Shown piece by piece: positions 1 through 8,454 of a DNA stretch of 46,076 nt. The DNA comes from CAZOVB01 sp964583095. GTDB lineage: Bacteria; Planctomycetota; Phycisphaerae; SM23-33. The position numbers and the translations under genes are program-made. The notes under the pieces are model-generated. The model was not told the origin of the DNA and did no database searches. It worked only from the letters and a program-made list of their open reading frames with translations. The stretch is from contig CAZOVB010000033.1 of the NCBI GenBank assembly GCA_964583095.1, forward strand, positions 1 through 46,076, read 5' to 3'. Each line of letters starts with the position of its first letter. Position 1 is the first letter of the stretch.

Positions 1-54
1 GGCCTGGATCTCCTGCTCGCCGATGTCGGGTCTGGCCAGTGGGATTGGTTTCAT
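1..54 (-). CDS. DegT/DnrJ/EryC1/StrS aminotransferase, N-terminal fragment
   Basis: The gene starts with ATG at 52-54 and runs off the left edge of the window, so only 18 codons are visible. They read MKPIPLARPDIGEQEIQA, which matches the usual opening of PLP-dependent sugar aminotransferases (a short strand, then 'P.ig.eEi.av'). A ribosome binding site, AGGG, lies about 10 bases upstream. It sits 78 bases downstream of the 4,6-dehydratase gene on the same strand. Such a pair normally makes a UDP-4-keto-6-deoxy sugar and then aminates it to a UDP-4-amino-4,6-dideoxy sugar, so the two are probably one operon. The family call rests on 18 residues plus context; the catalytic lysine lies outside the window. 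Confidence 0.7.
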   Translation of the reverse strand, partial: MKPIPLARPDIGEQEIQA

Positions 55-132
55 GATGTTGTTTCCCTGATGGGTAAGAAATGAATGGGATACGGTTTAC
101 GGTTTTGGGAAATGTCGCCCCGGGTAGCTGGT

Positions 133-2367
133 TCAGGACACCTCCGCTGCCTTATCGCTGGTCTTGGGTTTCTTTTTGGCTTCTTCCGGGCTCTGCTGGG
201 AAGATTTCGGCTGATTCAGGGGCGTATACTCCGGCACGGCCTGGGTGAAAGCCTTGATGATTTCATCTCTCTCTGTGGAGTTTACCAACTCTTCCAGACT
301 ACGGACAATCTGTTGGACCTTCGACCATTGGGTAGGTCTGTGTTGCCAGATCAGAACTTTGGGATGGACGGTCGGCTCGATATCCTCCCCTTCAGTCCGG
401 AGTTCCTCGAAGAGCTTTTCGCCGGGCCTGCACCCGGTGAAGACGATATCGATATCCTCCCCTGCCCGGAAGCCCGAGAGGGTAATCATGTTCTTGGCCA
501 GATCCACGATTTTGACCGGTTCGCCCATATCCAACAGGAAGATCTGGCCTCCCAGACCGGTCGCAGCGGCCTGGAGCACCAGTTGGGCCGCCTCGGGAAT
601 CGTCATGAAGTAGCGAGTCATCTCCGGGTGGGTCACGGTAACGGGTCCGCCCGAATCAATCTGCTTGCGGAACGTCGGGACGACCGAGCCGTTGGAGCCA
701 AGCACATTTCCGAAGCGTACGGCCTTGAACTGGGTCTTGCAGTCTGGGCTGCCGTTGAGAGCCTGGGTATAGATTTCGGCTACGCGCTTGGAAACGCCCA
801 TAACCGAGGAGGGGTTGACGGCTTTGTCGGTGGAGATCAGTACGAATTCCGACGCTTCGTATTCGCAGCAGGCATCGGCAACATTTCGAGTGCCCAGGAC
901 ATTGTTCTTGATGGCCTCACAGGGGTTGTGCTCCATGAGGGGCACGTGCTTGTGGGCTGCTGCGTGGATGACCACGTCGGGCCGATGCTGAGACCATAGG
1001 GCCATGACCCGGCTGCGGTCGTAGATATCGCAGACGCATGGAACGATGGGCAAGTCGGGGTGGCCGCGGCGAAGCTCGTTTTCGATATCGAAAAGCGGGG
1101 TTTCTGCCTGTTCGACAAGGATGAGTCTTTTGGGGTTGTACTTGCAGACCTGGCGACACATTTCCGATCCGATACTTCCACCTGCTCCGGTGATCAGCAG
1201 GACGCGGCCCTGGATGAACCTGGCCAATGCGTCCAGATCCAGTTCGACGGCTTCGCGGCCAAGAAGGTCGTTGATGTCCACCGGCCTGATTTGCGAGACG
1301 GTGAATCGGCCGTCGATCAACTCGGTGATACCGGGCAGATGTCGATATTTCAGTTGTGTTCCGTTGCACAGACCGATGATGTGCCTCATCTGCTTCTGGC
1401 TGGCGGAGGGCATGGCGATAAGCACTTCGTCGATCTTGTTTTTCTCGCAGATGTCCGGCAGGTCCTTGACCTTTCCCAGGACGGGCACGTCGTAGATCGT
1501 CACTCCCTGTTTGGCCGGGTCGTCATCCACTACTCCGATCACTCGGTAGCGTTCGACGGTCATGCGGCTGATTTCCCGGATCACCGCTTCGGCGGCATTG
1601 CCCGCCCCAACCAGGATGACACGGCTGACGCCCTCGCTGGACTTGGGGCGCAGGCGGAACTCTTCGTGGTAGAGGCGGAAACCCAGCCGGGCAGTACAGA
1701 GAAGGAAAACCGTCGCGATGAAATCCAGCAGCAGTACGCCGGTAGGCTGGGCCGAAACGAACGTCAGCGTCTGATCGAACCACCCTTGAGGAGCCTCCAT
1801 GGGATTGGTGGCTGCCCGGGAGAAAAAGACTGCGGGAACCATGATCACCAGGAACAGCCAGGAGGCGAAAACGATATTTCCCACATCGCGAATGCTCGAA
1901 TAATGCCACGCCCCCCGGAAAAGCTTCATTTTCCCGAAGATCAGGACCTTGAGAATCAGAAAGATCGGCAGCCAGGGCAGGAAGAACCGCGTCAGCCAGA
2001 GGTTGGTTTGCCCGATTCGGGCTACTTCTTCCCGGGCGGCCTCGATCATCCGCTGGGCGTGTTTGGCCTGCCGAGGCTGGGGGAAACTCTGACGGATGGC
2101 TTCTTCCAGGGAGTCGGCTCCGGCTTCGGAGGTCGAAAGGGCCTGCCTCGCGCCTTGAAGAATCTCGTTTTCTGCCCTTGCACTAGCCTCTCGGAGGGAG
2201 CCTTCGGCGATTTCAAACCGCACGACCAGGGCCAGCAGCAGGGCCAGGGAGAAAAGGACCAGGTGAATCGAGATGCTCACCGGCCGGCGGTGCCGAAGAA
2301 CGAAACTCTCCAGCGCAACAAGCAGGCGGTTGCCGGTCTTGGGGCTCTCTTTACTGGCTTTGGCCAT
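133..2367 (-). CDS. Membrane-anchored UDP-sugar 4,6-dehydratase (CapD/WbpM/PglF type)
   Basis: This 744-residue protein has the full CapD/WbpM layout: membrane segments (about 30-50, 126-146, 165-183 and 208-226), a first Rossmann fold with GAGNAAEA at 254-261, and a C-terminal SDR domain with GAGGSIGSE at 394-402. The catalytic segment around 511-530 has TDK followed by SSVMGVSK, so Met stands where classical SDR enzymes have Tyr (Met523, Lys527), as in WbpM and PglF. Family members remove water from UDP-GlcNAc to give the 4-keto-6-deoxy sugar for surface glycans. One difference is a soluble stretch of about 75 residues (52-125) between the first two membrane segments, which usually lie close together. 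The aminotransferase fragment downstream supports an amino-sugar pathway. The exact substrate cannot be read from the sequence. Confidence 0.9.
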   Translation of the reverse strand: MAKASKESPKTGNRLLVALESFVLRHRRPVSISIHLVLFSLALLLALVVRFEIAEGSLREASARAENEILQGARQALSTSEAGADSLEEAIRQSFPQPRQAKHAQRMIEAAREEVARIGQTNLWLTRFFLPWLPIFLILKVLIFGKMKLFRGAWHYSSIRDVGNIVFASWLFLVIMVPAVFFSRAATNPMEAPQGWFDQTLTFVSAQPTGVLLLDFIATVFLLCTARLGFRLYHEEFRLRPKSSEGVSRVILVGAGNAAEAVIREISRMTVERYRVIGVVDDDPAKQGVTIYDVPVLGKVKDLPDICEKNKIDEVLIAMPSASQKQMRHIIGLCNGTQLKYRHLPGITELIDGRFTVSQIRPVDINDLLGREAVELDLDALARFIQGRVLLITGAGGSIGSEMCRQVCKYNPKRLILVEQAETPLFDIENELRRGHPDLPIVPCVCDIYDRSRVMALWSQHRPDVVIHAAAHKHVPLMEHNPCEAIKNNVLGTRNVADACCEYEASEFVLISTDKAVNPSSVMGVSKRVAEIYTQALNGSPDCKTQFKAVRFGNVLGSNGSVVPTFRKQIDSGGPVTVTHPEMTRYFMTIPEAAQLVLQAAATGLGGQIFLLDMGEPVKIVDLAKNMITLSGFRAGEDIDIVFTGCRPGEKLFEELRTEGEDIEPTVHPKVLIWQHRPTQWSKVQQIVRSLEELVNSTERDEIIKAFTQAVPEYTPLNQPKSSQQSPEEAKKKPKTSDKAAEVS

Positions 2368-2726
2368 GGCGTTTCCCGCTTCCGGATGGCAAAACCGGAC
2401 AGAAGGCTTCGACGCTCCAGCCTCCGGTTCGGTACTCCTTGCGATTCACATTGGGTGAGTATACCAGAAGGAGGCCAAACCGGACAGGGCTTTTCCCATC
2501 TGCAACGGGCCCAAACGGAAGGTTCAAGACCCCTTAACGCAGCGGCAGGACCGCGTAAAATCGAGCGGTTACTCTTCCTGACATGCGCCGGTACAGATTG
2601 CCAGGCCGGCCCAGGCGCACATCCCCCCCCGCTTTCTCGCCGGATGCGGTAGTGCACCTCGTCTGCCCGGCCTGGTTACGCAGTCGCATTCTTGCTGCAA
2701 GTGTGGCCCGAGCCAAGCCCTTCGGT
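2368..2726. other. Intergenic region upstream of the 4,6-dehydratase gene
   Basis: These 359 bases separate the TPR gene from the dehydratase gene. I see no convincing coding frame, tRNA or terminator. The only site I can support is an extended -10 element on the minus strand at 2458-2466. Confidence 0.5.
2458..2466 (-). promoter_or_regulatory. Possible extended -10 promoter of the dehydratase gene
   Basis: On the minus strand the bases read TGGTATACT, an extended -10 (TGn plus TATACT). It lies about 90 bases upstream of the dehydratase start. No good -35 is present at 17 bases, which extended -10 promoters can tolerate. Confidence 0.35.
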
Positions 2727-3761
2727 CTATTGGGCCTCGGGCAGTTGGTTCAGGAAGGTCTTGATGGCTTCGAGAAGCTGGTCGTTGTCGCGTTGATTCT
2801 CATCCAGCAGAGCTTCCTGCAGTCGCCGGGCTTCCACGAGGTCCTGTCGGGCCTGTTCGTCTTGCCCTTTTCGGAAGCGGAAATAAGCCCGCATGAGCAG
2901 GGAGTCCGGCTCGGGGCCCTGTTGGAGGATCGATTCCTCGATCTTATCCAGGGCCTGGTCCAGAGATTGACCCTGTTGCCGACCGTGCAAGGCCTGGAAA
3001 TCAAAAGGCACATGGACGAGGGTCGGGTCATACTTCAAGGCCTGGCTCAGATACCCGGCCGGGATGCCAAAACGCGACTTGGCCTGGTGGAGACCGGCCA
3101 GCATTGCCCCAACGTAGCCGCGCGGGTCGGTCTGGGATCGGCCGATGTACCGCCGATAGTATCGCAAGGCCCCTCGGAAATCTCCACTTTTGAACCGCGT
3201 CTCTGCTTCAACAAGCAGATGCCGATTGGGCAGTGATTCGGGCCCTGCCAAGGACGATACCGGTTCGGTGCCTGTGGGGAGAGACGATGCTGTCGGCCCG
3301 GGGGTCGAGGCAGCCCGCCGGCCGGGCCCGGGGACCGCGGCCAGATCGAGGCCACTGGACCTGGACAGGGGCGTGCCTACGCTGCGGGTGGCGGACATGG
3401 CCCGAGGGACCGAAACAGCGGTTGGTGCGGAATATCGGCTCCCGCCGTATCTTCGGGTAGAGTGGGGCACGAGATTGGAGGACCCACGGGCCCCCTGCGA
3501 AACGCCGACACCGCGTCGAATATCGAAGCTTGCCGCACCACGACTGCTCAGGTCGCGCGACAGGGGCCCCACCGAGGGGGCTGCGCTTTGGCTCCTGAGC
3601 CCATAGGAATAGGTCTGGAAGGTGTAGGAGGCTGCTGATCGGCCTACCCCGATCCCGGTGTTACCCGGTGTGGAAATTCTTCGTCCGATGCGGCTGTTCT
3701 GACCAAAGCAGAGTTGCCCCAGGCAAACAAGCACCAGAACGCCTGCGATTCGCGCTTTCAT
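2727..3761 (-). CDS. Exported tetratricopeptide-repeat protein, function unknown
   Basis: This 344-residue protein begins with a signal peptide (MKARIAGVLVLVCLGQLCFG, cut near residue 20). A long Ser/Gly/Arg-rich, low-complexity region reaches about residue 180. The C-terminal 150 residues are helical and TPR-like, with 'AETRFKSGDFRGALRYYRRYI' (shown in part: GDFRGALRYYRRYI) as a clear repeat and two weaker ones after it. I place the start at ATG 3759-3761 because GAGGTG lies 6 bases upstream; the GTG at 3768-3770 is part of that ribosome binding site. TPR domains bind other proteins and the disordered region is probably a tether. It lies between a thioredoxin-fold gene and the dehydratase gene. 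No specific function can be assigned. Confidence 0.75.
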   Translation of the reverse strand: MKARIAGVLVLVCLGQLCFGQNSRIGRRISTPGNTGIGVGRSAASYTFQTYSYGLRSQSAAPSVGPLSRDLSSRGAASFDIRRGVGVSQGARGSSNLVPHSTRRYGGSRYSAPTAVSVPRAMSATRSVGTPLSRSSGLDLAAVPGPGRRAASTPGPTASSLPTGTEPVSSLAGPESLPNRHLLVEAETRFKSGDFRGALRYYRRYIGRSQTDPRGYVGAMLAGLHQAKSRFGIPAGYLSQALKYDPTLVHVPFDFQALHGRQQGQSLDQALDKIEESILQQGPEPDSLLMRAYFRFRKGQDEQARQDLVEARRLQEALLDENQRDNDQLLEAIKTFLNQLPEAQ

Positions 3762-3782
3762 ATCAATCACCTCGTTCCAGAC

Positions 3783-3791
3783 ATTATACCA
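3783..3791 (-). promoter_or_regulatory. Extended -10 promoter of the TPR gene
   Basis: The minus strand reads TGGTATAATG, a perfect TATAAT at 3783-3788 with an upstream TG. Transcription would begin about 15 bases before the start codon, just in front of the GAGGTG ribosome binding site. The -35 region is poor, as is usual for extended -10 promoters. Confidence 0.5.
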
Positions 3792-3876
3792 CCGATTCGG
3801 CCTTGGGAAATGGCGTTTTCTGTTGGAAGGAGGCCTGAATGTTGCGGCATCGCCGGCCTTGGAAAAAGCCCGCAGG

Positions 3877-4398
3877 TCAATTGGCAGCGTTTTCAGCGGC
3901 CTGATCGAGCAACTGCGTCAGTTCGTCGTGGCCGATCCGCTTTCCCTGTTCGGAAGCGACAACATTGCCCCGTTTGTCCAGGACTACAAAGGCGGGCAAC
4001 TGCGTCACGTTGTACTGCCTTGCCAGTTCGTCATCGGTGTCCTCAACGATGGCCAGCAATGCGACATACTCCGATCGGGCGATCGCCTTGTCTACCTGTT
4101 CTTTTGGCAGAGCTCTGCGCAGGATGTGCCTTGCGTTCTCGGACGGATGGCGGGCATGGAAGAAAATAACCGCTGGGCGTCCCTCCTGGCGGGCTATTTC
4201 CATTCCATATTCCACATCCTGCTCCCAGCCCTGCGGGGCGGAGGGGCCTTCCAGTTGATGAAGGTAGATCAGTACGATCGCAGCGAGAAAGACGACGCCA
4301 AAGCCGATCTTGATCCACTTGTCCTTGCGGGACCCCTTCGGAGCCGGTCCTCTGGGGGGTTGTGACTGGGGGGGGCGGTTCTGTGAGTCTTCGGTCAT
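3877..4398 (-). CDS. Membrane-anchored thioredoxin-fold protein lacking CXXC
   Basis: The 173 residues comprise a Pro-rich cytoplasmic N-terminus, one membrane segment at about 29-46, and an extracytoplasmic thioredoxin-like domain. The domain keeps the strand-loop pattern of thioredoxins, including the cis-Pro region ('VTQLPAFVVLDKRGNVV', about 131-147). Where the redox CXXC should be, the sequence reads FFHARHPSENA, with no cysteine. It therefore cannot act as a dithiol oxidoreductase and may be a binding or chaperone variant. The serine protease gene lies 28 bases upstream on the same strand, suggesting co-transcription. The fold is well supported; the role is unknown. Confidence 0.7.
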   Translation of the reverse strand: MTEDSQNRPPQSQPPRGPAPKGSRKDKWIKIGFGVVFLAAIVLIYLHQLEGPSAPQGWEQDVEYGMEIARQEGRPAVIFFHARHPSENARHILRRALPKEQVDKAIARSEYVALLAIVEDTDDELARQYNVTQLPAFVVLDKRGNVVASEQGKRIGHDELTQLLDQAAENAAN

Positions 4399-4426
4399 AG
4401 GGTCGTCATCCGTGATTGGTTGAGGT

Positions 4427-5554
4427 TCAAGTGGTTCGTCGGCCGGCTCGCACGGATCGTCTCGATGCCAGCCCCATCGCTGCTCCGGTCAGCAGGAAGC
4501 AGAGGGAGGCCGGCTCGGGAATCGCGGTGAGCGAAGAGCTGGTGGACGAGGCAGTCGTTCCGGTCGTCCAGTCTGTTCCAAACCATCGGGCCAGGAGGGC
4601 GTAATCGGCGAAGTCGACGGCATGGTCTCCGTTAAAATCCCCCTGTCTCCACCACGTGGCGGCTTTCAGATCGGGATTTCCGTAATTGGCTTTAAGGATT
4701 GCAAGGTCTTCCTGGTCGACCCGGGCATCCCAGTTGGCGTCGCCGGGGGGGACAGCCCAATTCTGCAGCGCTGCGGCGATTTCATCGCTGTAGGAGCTGA
4801 CCCGGATGGCGCTGAGCCGCTCCGGGGGTGAAAACCAGGATTCCTGGGGATGATCGCCGTAGTCGGGCAGGTAGGCGTTGAGCCCCGCCAGCTTCCAGGT
4901 GCCGCGATCCTGAATGAACCAGCCTCCCCCGGAGTCGAATAGCGCCAGGGTAGCTTCGTATTGGGTAGCCCCGAGGGAGCCTGGGGCGTCGAAATCGGCT
5001 TCAATGACCTCCGAGGTAAATCCGCTCGAGGTGATGGTTCTGGTTCCGCTGACAATATTGGTGCCCCACAGGTGGTCCTGCAGCGACGACCATTCGTACC
5101 CGTAAGGCTCTGAGTCTGCGTCGGTAAGTGTCGGACCTCTGGTTCGGCCGGCCCCCAGGATGATCACTTCGGCCAGGCGTTCCTGCCGTCGCGAGTAGAG
5201 CGGTACATAGCTGCTTAGATTGGCCGGCTGACCACCGGGACCTGAAATGGTCGCGACCCGCAGATCCACCTGCTGGTTCACGACCGTTTCGGATTCCACG
5301 GTATAGCTTTGTCCGGCAATTACCACGTCGGCTCCTACGCCGGAGAGCTGATGCCGCGTGGTGAGAATCATGTTGGGTCCGACGGCGATGACCGAGGCAT
5401 TGCTTGCCCACGTGCCCAGGACATTGAGATCGATCCCCTCCGGAGCGGTGGTTGGCTCTCCTGAAGGATGCAGAACGATTGCCCAGCCGGTTTGGGTCAG
5501 CACCACCGACAAGAGCAGGACTGCAAGCCGTATACGGATTCGCTGGAGGAACAT
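4427..5554 (-). CDS. Exported trypsin-like serine protease with dockerin-like repeats and PEP-CTERM tail
   Basis: Numbered from the chosen ATG (5552-5554, with GGAG 5 bases upstream), the 375-residue product has a signal peptide to about residue 26 and a chymotrypsin-fold domain. The candidate triad is His68 (TTRHQL), Asp97 (QQVDLR) and Ser208 (FDSGGG). After this come two calcium-loop motifs of dockerin type, GDANWDARVDQEDL (about 271-284) and GDFNGDHAVDFADY (about 305-318). The end is a PEP-CTERM signal: IPEP at about 345, a hydrophobic stretch and an Arg-rich tail. PEP-CTERM proteins are handled by exosortase and usually reach the cell surface or matrix. An alternative ATG seven codons upstream (5573-5575) has no ribosome binding site. 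The protease assignment rests on motifs only. Confidence 0.75.
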   Translation of the reverse strand: MFLQRIRIRLAVLLLSVVLTQTGWAIVLHPSGEPTTAPEGIDLNVLGTWASNASVIAVGPNMILTTRHQLSGVGADVVIAGQSYTVESETVVNQQVDLRVATISGPGGQPANLSSYVPLYSRRQERLAEVIILGAGRTRGPTLTDADSEPYGYEWSSLQDHLWGTNIVSGTRTITSSGFTSEVIEADFDAPGSLGATQYEATLALFDSGGGWFIQDRGTWKLAGLNAYLPDYGDHPQESWFSPPERLSAIRVSSYSDEIAAALQNWAVPPGDANWDARVDQEDLAILKANYGNPDLKAATWWRQGDFNGDHAVDFADYALLARWFGTDWTTGTTASSTSSSLTAIPEPASLCFLLTGAAMGLASRRSVRAGRRTT

Positions 5555-5626
5555 GGCCTCTCCGATTGAAGACATTTACCCATGGTTCCGAAGCACACGG
5601 GTCGTCGCAAGGCAAAAGATTTCACA

Positions 5627-5655
5627 ATTATACTCCAGGATGGACTTTCTGTCAG
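5627..5655 (-). promoter_or_regulatory. Sigma-70-type promoter of the PEP-CTERM protease gene
   Basis: The minus strand shows CTGACA (5650-5655), 17 bases, then a perfect TATAAT (5627-5632). Transcription would start near 5620, leaving a leader of about 65 bases before the ATG at 5554. It is among the best-matching housekeeping promoters I found here. Confidence 0.65.
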
Positions 5656-5854
5656 GGGCTTCTGTTTGTTGCGATACGATCGGGGCCAAATCGTGTTGAA
5701 CCTTTCGCGGGCTTGAATCGTCGTATAGGATAACCAAACGCGGCCGAGGCAGATGCCCGGTACGCCAGAGGACCCCGAAGTCCGCTCTTTTGCCTACACT
5801 CGAAGAAAACCCGGCCCGCCGACGAATGCGCCGGGACAGCCTAAGGAGCTTTTT
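5656..5854. other. Remainder of the divergent intergenic region 5555-5854
   Basis: This is the 5'-flank of the parvulin gene. An in-frame ATG at 5753 exists but lacks a ribosome binding site and would add 34 residues before the signal sequence, so I treat that stretch as untranslated. No strong plus-strand promoter could be picked out. Confidence 0.4.
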
Positions 5855-7378
5855 GTGAATAAGAGAACGCTTCAAGTATTGATACTGCTTGGCATTGCGG
5901 CCGTTACCGGCTGGGTGATCGCCCAGGAGATGCTGCCCCCCGACCAGCAGGAGGCCCAAGGCGACCAGGCCCAGCAGGAATTGGCGCCCGAGACCGTCCT
6001 GGCCACCATCGGCGAGGACAAGGTGGTCGCTTCGGAGGTGACCCGCTTCCTGGAGCAGAGCCGCATCCCCCCCTCCCAGCAGGCGATGGTTCGGTACCAG
6101 GGGCTTATGCAGGTTCTGGCCAACCGTTTGATGGACAAGTTCATCTCGACCCTCGACATCGAGGCCGAGGATGAATTCCAGAAGATCAAGACCGAGCTCC
6201 AGGCCCAGGCCCAGTCCATGGGCATGGACATGAAGGAATTCCTGGAACGAAACGACCTCAGCGAGGAAGACCTGCGTAAGCAGGCCAAGGTTCGCAAAAC
6301 CTTCGAAGAGGTCACCAGCGAGGAAAAGGCCAAGCAGTATGTTCAGGATCATCAACGGATTTTCAGCGGCACCGGCGTGACGGGACAGGTCGTTTTCACG
6401 GATGTGAAGTTCTACGATGAGACCTCTTTGCAGAAAGAGACCCTGGACGAGATGAAGAAGGTAGCCCAGGCCATCAACGCAGGCCAGACCACCGTGGAAG
6501 AGGCCATCGGCGCTCATCCGGAGTGGCGGGATTCCCTGGTCGAGGCCGAAGCCCTCGAAGCGATGCATCCGGGGCTGGCCCTGGCTGTCGCGAACACCGA
6601 GCCCGGCAAGGCCACAGAGCCGATTCAACTGGGCCAGGGCATGGCCATGTTCCTGGTCAAGGACATCGTGGAATCCCAGGCCATACTGGCCGACAAAGCC
6701 AGACAGATGGTCGAGAAAAAAGGCACCGAAGCCAGCGAGGACGAGATTCAGAAACTCGTCAAGGAGCACCCGGAGTACTTCGACGGGACGACCGTCCAAG
6801 CCAGCCATGTTCTGTTGAAGGTTGAGCCCGAGACGCCCGAAGAGAAGCGTAAGGAACTCAAGGCCAAACTCGAACAGATCTCCAAGGATATCGCCGAAGG
6901 CAAGACGACTTTTGCCGAAGCGGCCCGGGCCCACTCGGATTGCCCCTCTTCAGAGAAGGGCGGCGACCTGGGAGCCTTTGCTTTCGAGCAGATGGTGACG
7001 CCCTTTTCCAAGGCGGCCTTTGCCACCGAACTGGGCAAAATCACCGATATCGTGGAAACCCAGTACGGGTATCACATCATCAAGGTCACCAAGATCGCCG
7101 GCCCGGAACAGGCCGATATGGAAGCGGCAAAGAACTTCCTGACCTGGTCGGTCCAGAAGGACATGTTCCAGCAGGCGTTCCGCACGCCGATCAAGATCAC
7201 CGAAGAAGGCGAGGTCCTTAAAAAGATCCAGGAAGAGGCCATGAAGCAGCAGCGCCCGGGCATGGGAGCCATGCCCCGGCCGCAACGGCCTGAGCCGGAA
7301 GAATCCCAGGAGGAACCTCAGCCCGAAGAGGCCAAGGAATCGCAATCTCAGCCGGAAGGCGACGCGGGCCAGGAGTAA
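5855..7378 (+). CDS. Exported SurA/PrsA-like peptidyl-prolyl isomerase
   Basis: I start the gene at GTG 5855 because AAGGAG lies 6 bases upstream and a membrane-type N-terminus follows at once (NKRTLQVLILLGIAAVTGW), ending in a possible signal cut near AQE. The 507-residue product has a SurA-like helical region (about 40-160), a linker domain, and a parvulin domain at about 312-408. The parvulin core shows 'ASHVLLKV', 'SEKGGDLGAF' and 'GYHIIKV', the usual family landmarks. The tail from about 460 is rich in Pro, Glu and Gln. Such proteins help outer-membrane or secreted proteins fold in the periplasm. A strong terminator follows, so the gene appears to be transcribed alone. Confidence 0.85.
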   Translation: MNKRTLQVLILLGIAAVTGWVIAQEMLPPDQQEAQGDQAQQELAPETVLATIGEDKVVASEVTRFLEQSRIPPSQQAMVRYQGLMQVLANRLMDKFISTLDIEAEDEFQKIKTELQAQAQSMGMDMKEFLERNDLSEEDLRKQAKVRKTFEEVTSEEKAKQYVQDHQRIFSGTGVTGQVVFTDVKFYDETSLQKETLDEMKKVAQAINAGQTTVEEAIGAHPEWRDSLVEAEALEAMHPGLALAVANTEPGKATEPIQLGQGMAMFLVKDIVESQAILADKARQMVEKKGTEASEDEIQKLVKEHPEYFDGTTVQASHVLLKVEPETPEEKRKELKAKLEQISKDIAEGKTTFAEAARAHSDCPSSEKGGDLGAFAFEQMVTPFSKAAFATELGKITDIVETQYGYHIIKVTKIAGPEQADMEAAKNFLTWSVQKDMFQQAFRTPIKITEEGEVLKKIQEEAMKQQRPGMGAMPRPQRPEPEESQEEPQPEEAKESQSQPEGDAGQE

Positions 7379-7405
7379 GCCCGCCGTCCTGGAATAGAAC
7401 GTATC

Positions 7406-7452
7406 TATCGAGCCCGGACCGCTTTACGGCGGAGCCGGGCTCGATACTTTTT
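7406..7452 (+). terminator. Rho-independent terminator of the parvulin gene
   Basis: A perfect 12-base-pair stem (7406-7417 with 7435-7446, TATCGAGCCCGG arms) has a second small hairpin inside its loop. It is followed by a run of five T at 7448-7452. Confidence 0.85.
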
Positions 7453-7462
7453 AACAGGCCGG

Positions 7463-8335
7463 CTAACGGGTGATGCTGTCGAAGAACGCTCTGCGATCCA
7501 TGCGTCCCTGCCAGAATTCGCCGGCCAATTGTATGTAGCCGCACGAGGCGCTGACGCACCGGGCGTAGACGCTGGATTTGTCGGGCAGGCGAAAGCGCTG
7601 CTCGATGGCATCGGCCTGGAGGGACTGTCCGCTTCGCAGATCGCGCAGAAGATCCAGCAGGGGATCGGCATCGTTGTAGAAGTTCACCTGTTCGACTGAC
7701 CGGGAGAACAGTTCTTCGTCCCCCTCGGTAAGCAGCTTGTGCCAGAAGCCGAAGTCTTCCTTGAACTCCTGCAGCCGGGAGAACAACTCGTCGAGCCAAG
7801 TATCGGCCTCATCGGCGGGCTTGAGCGTATGGGCCCTGAGAAGCATACGCTGCAAGAGCGTGTGGACGTATTGTTCGAAGGTTTCAGCGTCCCACTCCAG
7901 TCCTCCGGGCAGCGGCAGGACGGGGTCCAGGGCATCAGGGCGGTAAGGAGTCCTCCTTCCCTTGCCGTAGACGCGGTCGAAGATGAATACGTCCTGGCAG
8001 ATCCGGATCTGCCTCGGCGTGTATCGGCCATCGAAGGACTGCGAGGCATAGAGGGGTTTGCAGAGGCGGTCGGCGGCCCGGTGGCAGAGCGTTCCGAGAC
8101 AGAAGGCCAGCTTGTCCGCATCGCGGCCTTGGGGGCTTTGTCCCTGGCAGCGGTCGCGGATGGCCTCGATCAGGCTGCCGCAGAACTTCTCGGTTCCCCG
8201 GGTCAGGGCCCCGAGGCGAAGCTTCTCCACATGCCCGGACAGGACATCCTTGAAAGGCTGGCAGAATCGCTCCGATGCCAACACGAGCAGTCGTGCGTCG
8301 TCGGCTACCGCGAAATGTACGATCTCTTCAGACAT
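7463..8335 (-). CDS. Conserved-looking protein of unknown function
   Basis: I choose ATG 8333-8335 because GGAGAA lies about 6 bases upstream; it gives 290 residues starting MSEEIVHFAVADDARLL. There is no signal peptide or membrane segment. The protein looks all-helical. The stretch LAFCLGTLCHRAAD (about residues 80-93) resembles the 'afalG.l.H..aD' pattern of the zinc-dependent phospholipase C family. With the His near the N-terminus (MSEEIVHF) and scattered Asp/His, a distant relation is possible but unproven. It is convergent with the parvulin gene and divergent from pyrE, 119 bases away. I do not recognise it with confidence. Confidence 0.65.
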   Translation of the reverse strand: MSEEIVHFAVADDARLLVLASERFCQPFKDVLSGHVEKLRLGALTRGTEKFCGSLIEAIRDRCQGQSPQGRDADKLAFCLGTLCHRAADRLCKPLYASQSFDGRYTPRQIRICQDVFIFDRVYGKGRRTPYRPDALDPVLPLPGGLEWDAETFEQYVHTLLQRMLLRAHTLKPADEADTWLDELFSRLQEFKEDFGFWHKLLTEGDEELFSRSVEQVNFYNDADPLLDLLRDLRSGQSLQADAIEQRFRLPDKSSVYARCVSASCGYIQLAGEFWQGRMDRRAFFDSITR

Positions 8336-8454
8336 GGGCTTCTCCGGGGCGTTGGAGCCGTCGCGGGCAACGAGTCGCGTAGGCCATTGAGGCCCTCGAC
8401 GGCTATTGATTCTCGAGAGCATCCATGCTACCAATTGCTCCAAAGGAGTGCGAC

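Noticed and set aside
5576..6934. Long open frame on the minus strand opposite the parvulin gene
   Set aside because: It is an antisense shadow caused by GC-rich codons; the plus-strand frame has a ribosome binding site, signal peptide and recognisable domains. The same applies to long antisense frames opposite the importer genes, the RND gene, the sigma-54 activator and the heparinase-like gene.
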